A DNA stretch of 64,000 nucleotides from JACJYM01 sp965230495 (GCA_965230495.1 OZ246004.1:1302001-1366000), one strand, 5' to 3'. Shown: positions 16,919 through 26,481, counted from the first letter of the stretch. A program made the numbers and translations. Notes: generated from the letters alone by a model not told the origin.

Positions 16919-18390
16919 AAAAGAATTTATTAATATATTCCACTACCTCTTTAAGTCTTCCTCATTTGGGTATTGAAATGGAGTCTATTAACAGATTATC
17001 AAAATTTTACAACCTTCATTTAGTATATTGTAATGGTTCTTTAAAAAGCTGTTATTTCAATCCATGTCATAATGTAATAGGTTGTTCCCTTTGCATTAGC
17101 AGAACTGAAGAAAACATTGTTAAAAGATTTAAGCTTAAGTCAGTTTCAACAATTTCTAGAACCGAAGATAGCGAGACATATGGCCCTTTTTCTAATTCAG
17201 ATGAATTAATGAACTTTTCATGGGAAGGTTATAATATTGGTAGAGGCGTCGCATCATCAATTATTTCTATTCTCCGTGACGTTAATTTTGATCCTGCGCA
17301 GTATAAGTTTTGGATAAATACTCTATTAACTCAATCTATATCTGTCGTAAAAAAGATGGAAGATTTGTTTAAAAGATATAATTTAGAATCTGTTTTATTA
17401 TTCAATGGAAGATTTGCTGAAGTATTTCCTGTATTAGAATATTGTCGCAAAAACAATATTGAATATTATACACACGAAAAGGGAGCTAATTTTACTAAAT
17501 ATCAATTAATTAAAAACTCCACAGTTCATGATATATCAACTCGTATTTTAATGATGAACAGCCTATGGAATAATTACGATGTTAATGCTCGCGATTGGGA
17601 GGCTGTTAATTGGTTTCAGTCCAAACGTAAAGGCACAAATGAAACTGAAACTAATTATACATCCAGTCAAACTCAGGGAAAATTGCCCCTAAATTTTGAC
17701 GAACAAAAACATAATATCATAATTTATAACTCATCGGAAGATGAGTTTAAATGTATTCCTGATTGGAGTCACGATTTATATTCAAGTCAATTAGATATAA
17801 TAGTAAGGATTTGCAAAAAAATAAAAAACAATAATATTCAATTCTACCTTCGCTTTCACCCTAATTTAAAAGGTATTTCAAAAGATGATATCAATTATTT
17901 AAATTCTTACAATTTCGAAAATTTAGAAATCATCGCACCGGAAAGTAAAATTGACTCATACACCCTGTTGCAAGTAGCTGATAAAGTATTAACTTTTGGA
18001 TCAAGAATGTCCTTGGAAGCCGCACATGAAGGTAAAAGTTCAATAATTTATGGAAAGTCATTTTATAATTCGTTGAACTCTCTATATACACCTGATAATT
18101 TTGACAAATTGATTGAATTACTGATAAATACCAAATTAATACCGAAATCAAGCGATGATTTTAAAAAAGCTGCTTTATTTTTAAAGGAAAGAGGAAATAA
18201 TTTCTTGGCATCTAAAATAGTTTCTAAAAATCACGTTTTCTTCCACAATAAAAAACTATCACCAAGGTCATTAAAATCAATTTTTAAATTACTCTCTCTA
18301 TTAAAGGATTTGAAGTTGTGGAAATATTTGAGATCTGAGGTTTATAATGATTCTTTGAGTTTTAACAACATACTCAAACTTCGTAAATGA
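16915..18390 (+). CDS. Surface-glycan biosynthesis protein, GT-B/capsule-synthesis type
   Basis: The 491-residue protein resembles capsule-synthesis GT-B proteins. A conserved-looking N-terminal cysteine cluster reads SCYFNPCHNVIGCSLC (residues about 44-59). Middle motifs are YYTHEKGANF and YNSSEDEFKCIPDW, and the C-terminal half has FYLRFHPNL and LTFGSRMSLEAAHEGKSSI, like Kdo/sialyl-type transferase domains. It could be the enzyme that transfers the CMP-activated acid, but this is inference. It is coupled to both neighbours by ATGA overlaps. Confidence 0.7.
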   Translation: MKKNLLIYSTTSLSLPHLGIEMESINRLSKFYNLHLVYCNGSLKSCYFNPCHNVIGCSLCISRTEENIVKRFKLKSVSTISRTEDSETYGPFSNSDELMNFSWEGYNIGRGVASSIISILRDVNFDPAQYKFWINTLLTQSISVVKKMEDLFKRYNLESVLLFNGRFAEVFPVLEYCRKNNIEYYTHEKGANFTKYQLIKNSTVHDISTRILMMNSLWNNYDVNARDWEAVNWFQSKRKGTNETETNYTSSQTQGKLPLNFDEQKHNIIIYNSSEDEFKCIPDWSHDLYSSQLDIIVRICKKIKNNNIQFYLRFHPNLKGISKDDINYLNSYNFENLEIIAPESKIDSYTLLQVADKVLTFGSRMSLEAAHEGKSSIIYGKSFYNSLNSLYTPDNFDKLIELLINTKLIPKSSDDFKKAALFLKERGNNFLASKIVSKNHVFFHNKKLSPRSLKSIFKLLSLLKDLKLWKYLRSEVYNDSLSFNNILKLRK

Positions 18391-19691
18391 ATGCATTAAT
18401 TATATCATATTATTGGCCTCCAAGCGGTGGGATAGGAGTACTTCGCTGTCTTAAGTTCGCCAAATATCTCGAAAAAATAGGTTGGAAAATAACCGTCTAT
18501 ACAGTTAAAAATGGGCAATATCCATACATAGACGAATCCAACAACAAAGATGTTCCGAAAAGTGCCAAAATTATTAGATCAAATATTTGGGAGCCATATA
18601 ATATTTACAGGTTTATTACTGGAAAAAGCAGTATAGAAAATGTTACCAATGTATTTAGCACGTCCAATACAAAGAGAGGATTAATGCATAAAGTTTCCGT
18701 TTGGATAAGAAGTAACTTTTTCATTCCAGATGCTAGAGCCAAGTGGATTAAGCCCTCAGTAAATAATCTATCTAAGTTTATTAAAGAAAATTCGGTTGAT
18801 ATCATAATTTCTAATGGCCCTCCTCATAGTAATACTCGAATTGCATGCTTACTTAAAAAGAAATTTCCTGACATATACTGGCACGCGGATTTTCAAGATC
18901 CATGGACTCAAGTCGATTATTTCTCTCAACTTAAGTTAACATTTTGGGGGGAAAGAATTCATACACGAATGGAACAGGAAGTATTCCAATTCGCAGACAG
19001 TATTAGTATTGTATCCCCATCGTGGAAGAAAGACCTTGAATCCATTGGTGCAAATAATGTTAAAGTATTGGAATGGGGATATGATTTAGATGATTTTAAA
19101 GATTTAGAGAGAGTCCCAGATCAAAAATTTTCGTTAGCACATATTGGAATTATGGGTTTTGATCGCAACCCTAAAAATTTATTCAGGGCTATTAAAGAAC
19201 TCATTAACGAAAATAAAGAGTTTTCTGATTCTTTCCAGCTCAAAATCGTAGGAGAATTAGATTTTGAAGTCAAGCAAGAGATTGAAAAAATGGGGTTAGC
19301 TAAATGGGTACACAATCTTGGGCACATGGATCGAAAAAGAGCTTTACAAGAAACTATGAATAGTCAAATACTTCTACTTCTACTAAATCAACAACCGAAT
19401 GCTCAAGGGAGAATACCCGGTAAATTATTTGAATATTTGGCAGTAGAAAGGCCAATCTTAGTATTAGGCCCTGAAAAATCCGACTCTGGCGACATAGTGG
19501 AATCTTCTCTAAGTGGTAAAAATATATCTTATTCAAATTTTAAACAGATAAAAAAGTTTATTTCTGAATCCTTCGTAAAATGGAAAACGAAAAGATTGTC
19601 CATAGCTAAACGGGACATTGACCGTTTTTCGAATCAGGCAATTACAACTAAATTAGCTGATTTAATAAAAAAAAATAGGGAATCTAAATAA
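18387..19691 (+). CDS. Glycosyltransferase, GT4-like
   Basis: The 434-residue GT-B protein begins with IISYYWPPSGGIGVLRCLKF, the acceptor-domain start of GT4 enzymes. WHADFQDPW and SIVSPSWKKDLESIG follow, then a C-terminal donor domain with LGHMDRKRALQETMN and RIPGKLFEYLAVERPILV (the EX7E-like region). It would add a sugar from a nucleotide donor on the cytoplasmic face of the membrane. It is the last gene of the operon, overlapping the previous stop by 4 bases, and converges on the DUF2911 gene 39 bases later. Confidence 0.85.
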   Translation: MNALIISYYWPPSGGIGVLRCLKFAKYLEKIGWKITVYTVKNGQYPYIDESNNKDVPKSAKIIRSNIWEPYNIYRFITGKSSIENVTNVFSTSNTKRGLMHKVSVWIRSNFFIPDARAKWIKPSVNNLSKFIKENSVDIIISNGPPHSNTRIACLLKKKFPDIYWHADFQDPWTQVDYFSQLKLTFWGERIHTRMEQEVFQFADSISIVSPSWKKDLESIGANNVKVLEWGYDLDDFKDLERVPDQKFSLAHIGIMGFDRNPKNLFRAIKELINENKEFSDSFQLKIVGELDFEVKQEIEKMGLAKWVHNLGHMDRKRALQETMNSQILLLLLNQQPNAQGRIPGKLFEYLAVERPILVLGPEKSDSGDIVESSLSGKNISYSNFKQIKKFISESFVKWKTKRLSIAKRDIDRFSNQAITTKLADLIKKNRESK

Positions 19692-19730
19692 CATAGACTC
19701 CCATATATTAGCTATACTCTTAAGTTTAAA

Positions 19731-20570
19731 CTACTTACTCCACTCGGCTATGCTTTTTTCGTTCATCTTCACATACTCATCATTCCCAGCTTCCATGGCC
19801 AATTTTTTCGATAATTCTGCAGCAGCTATAGCTTCTTTATACCTTTCTAGCTCTGCCAATATCAATGCTTCTTTTCTAACCTGCCAAAACTTTGGGCTAT
19901 CTACTTTTGTAGCTTTTTGAATCCAGGTAAGAGCTTGATTCATATCTTTTCCTGAAGTGTAAAAATAATTGGCAGCAGCATAGTAATCGTTTGAAGAAGG
20001 TCCTGCCATAACTTCTTCGATCTTACTCATCACTTGTTTATCCGTATTTGTAGAAATTCCTATTGGAACAACCGTCCTTTCCCACATTATCTTCATGGTA
20101 GCCCCGTCAATCTTAAAATCACTGAAAGAAATCAAAAAAGTTTCTTCAAAGTCTTTCATTGAGTAAGGTGCCACAACTATGGATGCAGCCGGAGTGGCTT
20201 CTTTATACGTTGTCCATCTCCAAGAATCATAAGGATAAAAATTAACCGTCCACTCGTACGCTCCAGGAATAGTCAACAAAGCATAACTTCCTGCTTTTAC
20301 ATCTGCACCTTCAATTTTAACATCATCTCCAAATGTTACTTTTGTAGCTGCATTAGCCCCTGTTCTCCATAATTTACCAAACGAAACCAAACCATCCTCT
20401 GCATAGATTAGCCTGCCTTTAGCACCAGGTCTTGAATACTCAACAGTTACTTCTGTAAGACCTACCGTTTGCTTCACCGTTGATGACGGGCTCGCCGCTG
20501 GAGTGTTAATTTGAGCCTCAATACTTCCTATCATAAAAATTGCAATGAGGCTTAGTAATATTTTCTTCAT
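19731..20570 (-). CDS. DUF2911 family exported protein with TPR-like C-terminus
   Basis: The 279-residue protein has a signal peptide (MKKILLSLIAIFMIGSIEAQ) and the DUF2911 domain: PAASPSSTVKQTVGLTEVTVEYSRP, KGRLIY, WRTGANAATKVTFGDDV, and DSWRWTTY near the end. Residues about 190-275 form helical TPR-like repeats. DUF2911 proteins are frequent in Bacteroidota; their function is unknown. It lies downstream of priA but probably has its own promoter. Confidence 0.88.
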   Translation of the reverse strand: MKKILLSLIAIFMIGSIEAQINTPAASPSSTVKQTVGLTEVTVEYSRPGAKGRLIYAEDGLVSFGKLWRTGANAATKVTFGDDVKIEGADVKAGSYALLTIPGAYEWTVNFYPYDSWRWTTYKEATPAASIVVAPYSMKDFEETFLISFSDFKIDGATMKIMWERTVVPIGISTNTDKQVMSKIEEVMAGPSSNDYYAAANYFYTSGKDMNQALTWIQKATKVDSPKFWQVRKEALILAELERYKEAIAAAELSKKLAMEAGNDEYVKMNEKSIAEWSK

Positions 20571-20622
20571 GTTATTCTAATTGTTTTAATAATAAACTAA
20601 ATGATCTAGACAAATAATTGTT

Positions 20623-20630
20623 CAAAGTTA
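20623..20630 (-). promoter_or_regulatory. Possible -7 element for the DUF2911 gene
   Basis: The minus strand reads TAACTTTG, an exact TAnnTTTG match, 53 bases before the ATG and just after the priA stop. No spaced -33 element was found, so support is weak. Confidence 0.35.
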
Positions 20631-20634
20631 AAAT

Positions 20635-23079
20635 TTACGGATCAACATTGATATTAATTCTTGTATTTTTAAGGCCCTGAACCTCTTTAAGTGAATCAAT
20701 TTCTTCTCTTACTAATTCCTTTACATACTCGATTTGCTTGCTATTCTTTTCAATCTTAATTAAAATATTAAAAATGAATTGATTTCTCACTCTCGGAATA
20801 TAGTTCTGTGCAGGTCCAATTACTCTTTTCCCAAGTTTTTTCTTCAAGTTACCCGCTAAATAGTCCGCTGTAGACAAACTAGTTTTAGCATCTCTGTGCT
20901 TAACCTCTAGTGCCACTTGTCTATAAAAAGGTGGATATAAAAATGTTTTCCTTTCATTTACTTCACGATTAAAAAAAGAAAAATAATCCTCTTCTATCAC
21001 TTCCCTAAGGATAGGATGTTTTGGAGTAAAAGTTTGTACAATCATCTTTCCTTTAACATTTTTTCTTCCTGCCCTTCCTGCCACTTGTGTAAGTAGTTGA
21101 TAGGCTTTTTCTCCGGATTTATAACTAGGAAAATTTAAGATGGAGTCGGCATTCATAACAGCTACCAAACCTACATTTTCAAAATCCAATCCCTTTGTAA
21201 CCATTTGGGTACCTATCAAAATGTTATAATTCTGTTTTGCATATTTTTCTATAATATCTTCAAATGCATATTTTGATTTTGCGGTATCATAATCTAACCT
21301 TATCGGCTTTGCATTTGGAAATAAATTTCTGACAGCCTCTTCGATCTTTTCAGTCCCATATCCCACATCTTTAAAATCACGACTTCCACAAGCCAAACAT
21401 TTTCTTGGATTTTTAGACCTATAACCGCAATAATGACAGCGAAGGTCGTCAAAATACATGTGTAATGTCATCTGAACATCACAGTTTTTACAAACAGGAG
21501 TCCACCCACAAGTTGTACAAAGTAAAGAAGGAGCATATCCTCTTCTATTCTGGAAAATGATTACCTGTTCACTCCGATCCAGTGTTTCGGTAATACTCTG
21601 TATAAGAGCTTTTGAAAACATAGATTTAATACCTCCCGTTTTATAAGATCGTTTGAGGTCCAAAATTTCAATTTTCGGAAGCTCAGCTCCTCCATATCTA
21701 TGCTTAATCTCCAAAAGATGATATTTGCCCGTCTGGCAGTTATGATACGTATCAATGGAAGGTGTGGCACTGCCAAGAATAATCTTGGCTTCAAACTGCT
21801 TTGACAAAACTATTGCAGCATCACGAGCATTATATCTTGGTGCGGGATCTTCTTGCTTGTAAGAAGAATCATGCTCTTCATCCACAATGATTAATCCCAA
21901 ATCTACAAAAGGTAAAAAAAGTGCTGACCTCGCTCCCAAAACGATCTTTTTACCCAAAAGAACGGATTGATAAGCCTCTACCCTTTCATTATTGTTCATT
22001 CTGCTGTGATACACCATAAGGTCATCGGAGAAATTGTTTTTTAGCCTTGAGACCATTTGTGTTGTCAAGGCAATCTCGGGTAAAAGATAGAGCACTTGTT
22101 TCCCCTCCTTTATTGTTTTTTGTATAAACTCAGAATAAATTCTGGTTTTTCCACTACCTGTAACTCCATGCAGTAAAACAGGCCTATTATCTTCTTTAAA
22201 ACAATCATTTAATTCGTTAACTACTCGTTCCTGTTCTTCAGATAATTGATCCAAATCAGATGGAGATAAATTATTAGTCTCAAAGCGACTAACCTCTATT
22301 TCTTGAATACTTAGTATTTCCTTTTTCTCCAATGCCTTGAGAACAGATAAGTTAACATCAGCTAAAGCATATAACGAACCTACTGGTATTCTGGTTTGAG
22401 ATTTGGATAGTTGAATCAAACCGAGCAATGCCCTTGTTTGAGATTTCGCTCTTTCAACGGATAGCAGAGCTTCCATTCTTTTTTCGTCGGTATCAATATT
22501 TGATGACCATTTAACAACTTTTATTCTCTTAGGTTTATAACTATTTTTAAGTTCTTCTTCAATATAGATTATTTGCTTCTCTAACAGGCCCCTTATCTCA
22601 TGATATATGGTTTTCTTATCCAGAATTAATTTTGCCTCATGAATCGAAATCTTATTCCTAATAGTAAGGGCTTCATAAATTAAATACTCGGAATCACTCA
22701 ATTCAAAGGTATCATGATCCCCCGGATGCAATAAAATCTGTGTTTCACTTGACAATTTAAGCCCAGCTGGAAGAGACAGGTGCATAACCTCACCTATCGT
22801 ACTGCAATAATAATTGCTTAACCATTTCCAAAAATCAATTTGATGAGAAGTTACAATGGGCTCTTGATCTAATATTTGCAGGATGGGCTTCGGCTTGTAG
22901 ACGAAATCGGTATTATCATTATAGCCATAAACAATGGCTGAATAATTCTTATTCCTTAGTTGAACTTCTACTCTAACACCTATTTTTATCCTATCAAGTA
23001 ATTCAATGGGAACTTCATAAGTGTACAGTTTGGGTAAGGCTAGGGGGAATACTACATCAACAAAAACCTTTTTTTCCAA
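20635..23079 (-). CDS. priA: Primosomal protein N' (replication restart helicase PriA)
   Basis: The 814-residue protein has the PriA layout: N-terminal DNA-binding domain (VFPLALPKLYTYEVP), Walker A GVTGSGKT near residue 305, Walker B DEEHD near 398, two zinc-binding cysteine sets near 520-565 (CTTCGWTPVCKNC, CHYC, CLAC), helicase motif QVAGRAGR and a C-terminal domain. PriA reloads the replicative helicase at stalled forks. Length and motifs are complete, so the gene appears intact. It follows a gene relic at 23083-23335. Confidence 0.97.
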   Translation of the reverse strand: MEKKVFVDVVFPLALPKLYTYEVPIELLDRIKIGVRVEVQLRNKNYSAIVYGYNDNTDFVYKPKPILQILDQEPIVTSHQIDFWKWLSNYYCSTIGEVMHLSLPAGLKLSSETQILLHPGDHDTFELSDSEYLIYEALTIRNKISIHEAKLILDKKTIYHEIRGLLEKQIIYIEEELKNSYKPKRIKVVKWSSNIDTDEKRMEALLSVERAKSQTRALLGLIQLSKSQTRIPVGSLYALADVNLSVLKALEKKEILSIQEIEVSRFETNNLSPSDLDQLSEEQERVVNELNDCFKEDNRPVLLHGVTGSGKTRIYSEFIQKTIKEGKQVLYLLPEIALTTQMVSRLKNNFSDDLMVYHSRMNNNERVEAYQSVLLGKKIVLGARSALFLPFVDLGLIIVDEEHDSSYKQEDPAPRYNARDAAIVLSKQFEAKIILGSATPSIDTYHNCQTGKYHLLEIKHRYGGAELPKIEILDLKRSYKTGGIKSMFSKALIQSITETLDRSEQVIIFQNRRGYAPSLLCTTCGWTPVCKNCDVQMTLHMYFDDLRCHYCGYRSKNPRKCLACGSRDFKDVGYGTEKIEEAVRNLFPNAKPIRLDYDTAKSKYAFEDIIEKYAKQNYNILIGTQMVTKGLDFENVGLVAVMNADSILNFPSYKSGEKAYQLLTQVAGRAGRKNVKGKMIVQTFTPKHPILREVIEEDYFSFFNREVNERKTFLYPPFYRQVALEVKHRDAKTSLSTADYLAGNLKKKLGKRVIGPAQNYIPRVRNQFIFNILIKIEKNSKQIEYVKELVREEIDSLKEVQGLKNTRININVDP

Positions 23080-23082
23080 CGA

Positions 23083-23335
23083 TTAATTAGAGTTTTTATA
23101 AGTAAATCCAAGACTAAACGTTGGAGTTGCATAAATGTTCTTGGCCCAAAAAGCACCTTCTATACCTAAAGAAAGAATAACTTTAATCATCGTAGTATAG
23201 TTAAATTCCGGAGCAAATGAGACGTACTACATTATTGTAAAAGTAATTCCCATTATCAAACCTTGTTATTTCACCTTGTTCTCCATTAGGCAAAACAATA
23301 TCAGAACTCAATGTGATACGTAATCCTATTCTCAT
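23083..23335 (-). pseudogene. Relic of an outer-membrane beta-barrel gene
   Basis: Two minus-strand frames carry the pieces. The first begins MRIGLRITLSSDIVLPNGEQ and runs to FYNNVVRLICSGI and a stop. After a frame change it continues as YVSFAPEFNYTTMIKV and LGIEGAFWAKNIYATPTFSL, ending GFTYKNSN at 23083. The alternating beta pattern and the aromatic C-terminal end fit the last strands of a barrel protein. Only about 84 residues remain, with no signal peptide, so it is a broken fragment between fbp and priA. Confidence 0.6.
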
Positions 23336-23336
23336 G

Positions 23337-24341
23337 TTAATTCAATACTGCACTGTATCTCTCCACAAATTCTTGCATTTCTACTACCATATCCATAGAA
23401 CCCATTACCACGGTTGTTCTCTGGTGTAACTCTTTAACATCTAAATCCATTATTCTCTGAAGCTTAGTATTAATTGACTTCCCTCCAGCCTGTTCTACAA
23501 TGAAGGACATTGGATTACATTCATACAATAATCTCAGTTTACCAGAAGGATATTTTCTTGTATTTGGATATAAGAATATTCCTCCTTTAAACATAATTCT
23601 ATGGATATCACTTACCATACTTCCGATATATCGTAGTCTAAAATTTAAATCAGAACACTGATCAATATATCTTCTCATTTCAAGATCAAACTTCAAGTAA
23701 TAACCTTGGTTCACAGAATAATAATTTCCAGATTTAGGCATTTTCATATCGGGATGTGATAGACAAAATTCACCAATGGAAGGATCAAGAGTAAATCCAT
23801 TCACCCCATCACCTGTAGTATAAACAAGCATTGTACTAGTACCGTAAAGGACATAACCTGCCGCTATTAAATCAGTTCCTTTCTGTAAAAAATCAGTCAA
23901 TTGAACCTTTTCCGTGGTCTTAGTTTTTCTCTTATATATACCAAAAATAGTACCTACTGATACATTTACATCAATATTAGACGAACCATCTAACGGGTCC
24001 ATAACCACTACATACTCTGATTTCTTGCTTGTTGGAGATTCCAACTCTACAAAATCTTCAAGTTCTTCTGAGGCAATCGCACAACACTCCCCACCATGTT
24101 TAAGGCAATCGATCATTATTTCATTGGCGAATAAATCTAATTTTTGAACTTCTTCTCCAGAAGAGTTAGCTGACCCCGCTACTCCTAAAATATTAACCAA
24201 ACCAGCTCTGTTAACTTCTCTATTGACAATCTTAGAAGCTATTCCAATATCACGTAATAATCTAGTCAAATGACCTGTAGAATCAGGGTTTTTATTTTGA
24301 GTCTTAATAATAAACTCATCCAATGTTACTATTCTATTCAT
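23337..24341 (-). CDS. fbp: Fructose-1,6-bisphosphatase class 1
   Basis: Converts fructose-1,6-bisphosphate to fructose-6-phosphate in gluconeogenesis. The 334-residue product has GGECCAIASEELEDFVE, the metal site VVMDPLDGSSNIDVNVSVGT, and the substrate loop RYIGSMVSDIHRI with KYPSGKLRLLYECNPM near the C-terminus. The first in-frame ATG (24368) lies within an exact -7 promoter element, so ATG 24341 (MNRIVTLDEF), which matches the family N-terminus, is taken as start. Confidence 0.95.
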   Translation of the reverse strand: MNRIVTLDEFIIKTQNKNPDSTGHLTRLLRDIGIASKIVNREVNRAGLVNILGVAGSANSSGEEVQKLDLFANEIMIDCLKHGGECCAIASEELEDFVELESPTSKKSEYVVVMDPLDGSSNIDVNVSVGTIFGIYKRKTKTTEKVQLTDFLQKGTDLIAAGYVLYGTSTMLVYTTGDGVNGFTLDPSIGEFCLSHPDMKMPKSGNYYSVNQGYYLKFDLEMRRYIDQCSDLNFRLRYIGSMVSDIHRIMFKGGIFLYPNTRKYPSGKLRLLYECNPMSFIVEQAGGKSINTKLQRIMDLDVKELHQRTTVVMGSMDMVVEMQEFVERYSAVLN

Positions 24342-24365
24342 TTTAGATCTTTTAGTTAGGTATCT

Positions 24366-24373
24366 CAAATATA
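24366..24373 (-). promoter_or_regulatory. -7 promoter element of fbp
   Basis: The minus strand reads TATATTTG, an exact TAnnTTTG match, 24 bases before the chosen fbp start at 24341. It rules out the upstream ATG at 24368, which falls inside it. Confidence 0.5.
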
Positions 24374-24628
24374 GACAATAATTATCTACTTGCTCAACAC
24401 GAAAACAGGAGTTGTTACTAAGTAAAACCCATTACTAAATATCCCAATATTAGTGTCTTTTTTTTGATCATTGCGTCTAAATATTGAAAAACAATTTAAA
24501 TAACGCCAATAGAACGTAAATCCAAAGTTAATTTTAAGTAAAATTAATACTATAATCTTTTGTTTTGCTTGCTCTTTTTGCTTTATTTAGGTTAAATTTA
24601 TTTTTTAATCAAAACCAACGCTTTTTTT

Positions 24629-25465
24629 ATGAGAAATCTATTAATTAGTTTGATACTGATTGTATGGTTTCTTCTTGGTTTTGCCTATTGTAAATTTTCT
24701 GATACATGTTGTAACACAGATACCGAAAAGAAGGAATCTGTAAAATCTGAACAAGTTGTTCCAGCTTTGGAAACACCTGTGAAAGAAGTCAAGGCTCCAT
24801 TGGAACCTCTAACTTACAATTGGTCAGATAGTACTGCCTTTACTAATGAGGGCTGGGCAAAGTACAAGCAAGACATACTTTCGAGTTTAAAAGAAAATCA
24901 AATACTCGAAATAACCGGGCACTATTCAGCGGAAGAGGAAAACAACACAAGCTTCGAAAACCTTGGATTGGCTAGGGCTCATGCGGCACGAAGCTTATTC
25001 ACCGATCTACCTGATGACAGGTTCAGACTGTTATCAAAGCTTGTTGATTCTGAAAATCTGGATAAATCCAATCCATTTGTCTCCACTGAATTCAACAACA
25101 GAATTAATACTGACAAAATTAAAGAAATTGACCAGAAGACAATTATCTATTTTCCGTACAACAGTACTAATAAACTGAATGATAAAGAAGTGGAATCCTA
25201 TTTGGATGATGTAGCCGACAATCTTAAAAATAATTCAAAAAAAGTAAGATTAACCGGTCATACAGACAGTATAGGTGATGAATCCTCAAACATAACACTC
25301 GGAAAGAAAAGAGCAGATATTATAAAGCAATATTTGGTTTCTAAAGGTCTTACTGCGAATAGGATTATTTCTATATCCAAAGGAGAATCTTCTCCAATTG
25401 ACTCAAACAAAACTAAATCGGGCCGAGCTAATAATCGTCGAACCGAACTGGAAATTATTAACTAA
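24629..25465 (+). CDS. OmpA-family peptidoglycan-associated protein
   Basis: The 278-residue protein has an N-terminal hydrophobic segment (ISLILIVWFLLGFAYC) without a clean lipobox and a Lys/Glu/Pro-rich linker. A first region resembling a degenerate OmpA-like fold (ITGHYSAEEE, LGLARAHAARSLF) is followed by a complete OmpA C-terminal domain (about 165-278) with IIYFPYNST, VRLTGHTDSIGD, LGKKRADIIKQYL and GRANNRRTEL. It should bind peptidoglycan in the periplasm. It is transcribed with the helix-hairpin-helix gene 14 bases downstream. Confidence 0.88.
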   Translation: MRNLLISLILIVWFLLGFAYCKFSDTCCNTDTEKKESVKSEQVVPALETPVKEVKAPLEPLTYNWSDSTAFTNEGWAKYKQDILSSLKENQILEITGHYSAEEENNTSFENLGLARAHAARSLFTDLPDDRFRLLSKLVDSENLDKSNPFVSTEFNNRINTDKIKEIDQKTIIYFPYNSTNKLNDKEVESYLDDVADNLKNNSKKVRLTGHTDSIGDESSNITLGKKRADIIKQYLVSKGLTANRIISISKGESSPIDSNKTKSGRANNRRTELEIIN

Positions 25466-25479
25466 AAATTACAAACACA

Positions 25480-26457
25480 ATGATAACAATATTAAATTTC
25501 TGCGATACACATTGGCTCCTACCTTGGCTTATACCTTTCATTTTAGGAACACTATTGGGTCTTGCTCTTGGCTATGGCTTATGGGGAAAATATAAGACAA
25601 TGATCGCAGACTTAAAAAATGAAATAGCAAGTCTTAAAAAGAGAATTAGTAGCCTTGAGGACGATTTAGCAGCATGCAGTTCGAGAAGAGCTTCGTTGGA
25701 AGGTGAATTGGCTACGGCTAACGGAAGGGTAAGAGAATTGGACTTAGAATTAAACAAGATATCCAAAGCGAACATTGGTGCCTCTAGCCTAGCTGCCAAT
25801 ATAGCCAGTACTTCTGATAATTCGAAAAGTGGTACTGCTGTAGGTTCTGAAAAAAAAGCATCAGCATTTGCTGCATTAAAAGAGGATAATCTTCAAATCA
25901 TTGAAGGAATTGGCCCCAAGATGAATTCAATTCTGAATGATCATGGCATCAGAACATGGGCTCATTTAGCCAGTAAATCTCCTGAAGATCTGAGAAACAT
26001 CCTGAACGAATATGGAGATAGATATAGAATTATTGATCCGTCTACTTGGGCCGCCCAAGCCAGTTTGGCAAGAGATGGCAAATGGGAAGATTTGATCACT
26101 AGACAAAAACAATTAGACGGTGGTAAGGTTGATGGTGCGAAAGGAATGACTGATTCCAAATTGGAGAAGGTGATGATCAAAATGGGATTAATCAAAAGAT
26201 GGAAACAGGATGATCTCAAAGCTATAGAAGGTATCGGTCCTAAAATAGCCGGACTACTGAACAATGCAGGAATAAATACTTGGGAGAAATTAGCTAACAC
26301 ATCAGTTTCTGATATTCAGAAAATTCTCGATGATGCTGGCTCAAGGTATTCCCTAGCGGACCCCAAGACATGGCCTAAACAATCAAGAATGGCAGCCGAC
26401 GGTAAATGGGATGAACTTCAAGAATATCAAGATTTCCTCCAAGGAGGTAAGGAATAA
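25480..26457 (+). CDS. Membrane-anchored coiled-coil protein with two helix-hairpin-helix domains
   Basis: The 325-residue protein has a membrane segment (LPWLIPFILGTLLGLALGYG), a coiled coil (about residues 40-95) and two similar domains at about 130-220 and 240-325. Each holds a helix-hairpin-helix core (IIEGIGPKMNSILNDHGI and AIEGIGPKIAGLLNNAGI) and ends with a WAxQA/WPKQS-x-M/LA-x-DGKW block. HhH cores usually bind DNA or proteins, but here they are tied to the membrane beside an OmpA protein, so a scaffold role is also possible. The two domains arose by duplication. Confidence 0.8.
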   Translation: MITILNFCDTHWLLPWLIPFILGTLLGLALGYGLWGKYKTMIADLKNEIASLKKRISSLEDDLAACSSRRASLEGELATANGRVRELDLELNKISKANIGASSLAANIASTSDNSKSGTAVGSEKKASAFAALKEDNLQIIEGIGPKMNSILNDHGIRTWAHLASKSPEDLRNILNEYGDRYRIIDPSTWAAQASLARDGKWEDLITRQKQLDGGKVDGAKGMTDSKLEKVMIKMGLIKRWKQDDLKAIEGIGPKIAGLLNNAGINTWEKLANTSVSDIQKILDDAGSRYSLADPKTWPKQSRMAADGKWDELQEYQDFLQGGKE

Positions 26458-26481
26458 GTTTTAATTCCAATGGCTTTTTTG

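Noticed and set aside
19692..19730. Terminator between the GT4 and DUF2911 genes
   Set aside because: Only a short AT palindrome (AGTTTAAACT) is present, without GC stem or T-run.
25962..26300. 112-residue minus-strand frame
   Set aside because: Antisense to the helix-hairpin-helix gene, whose duplicated domains prove the plus strand.
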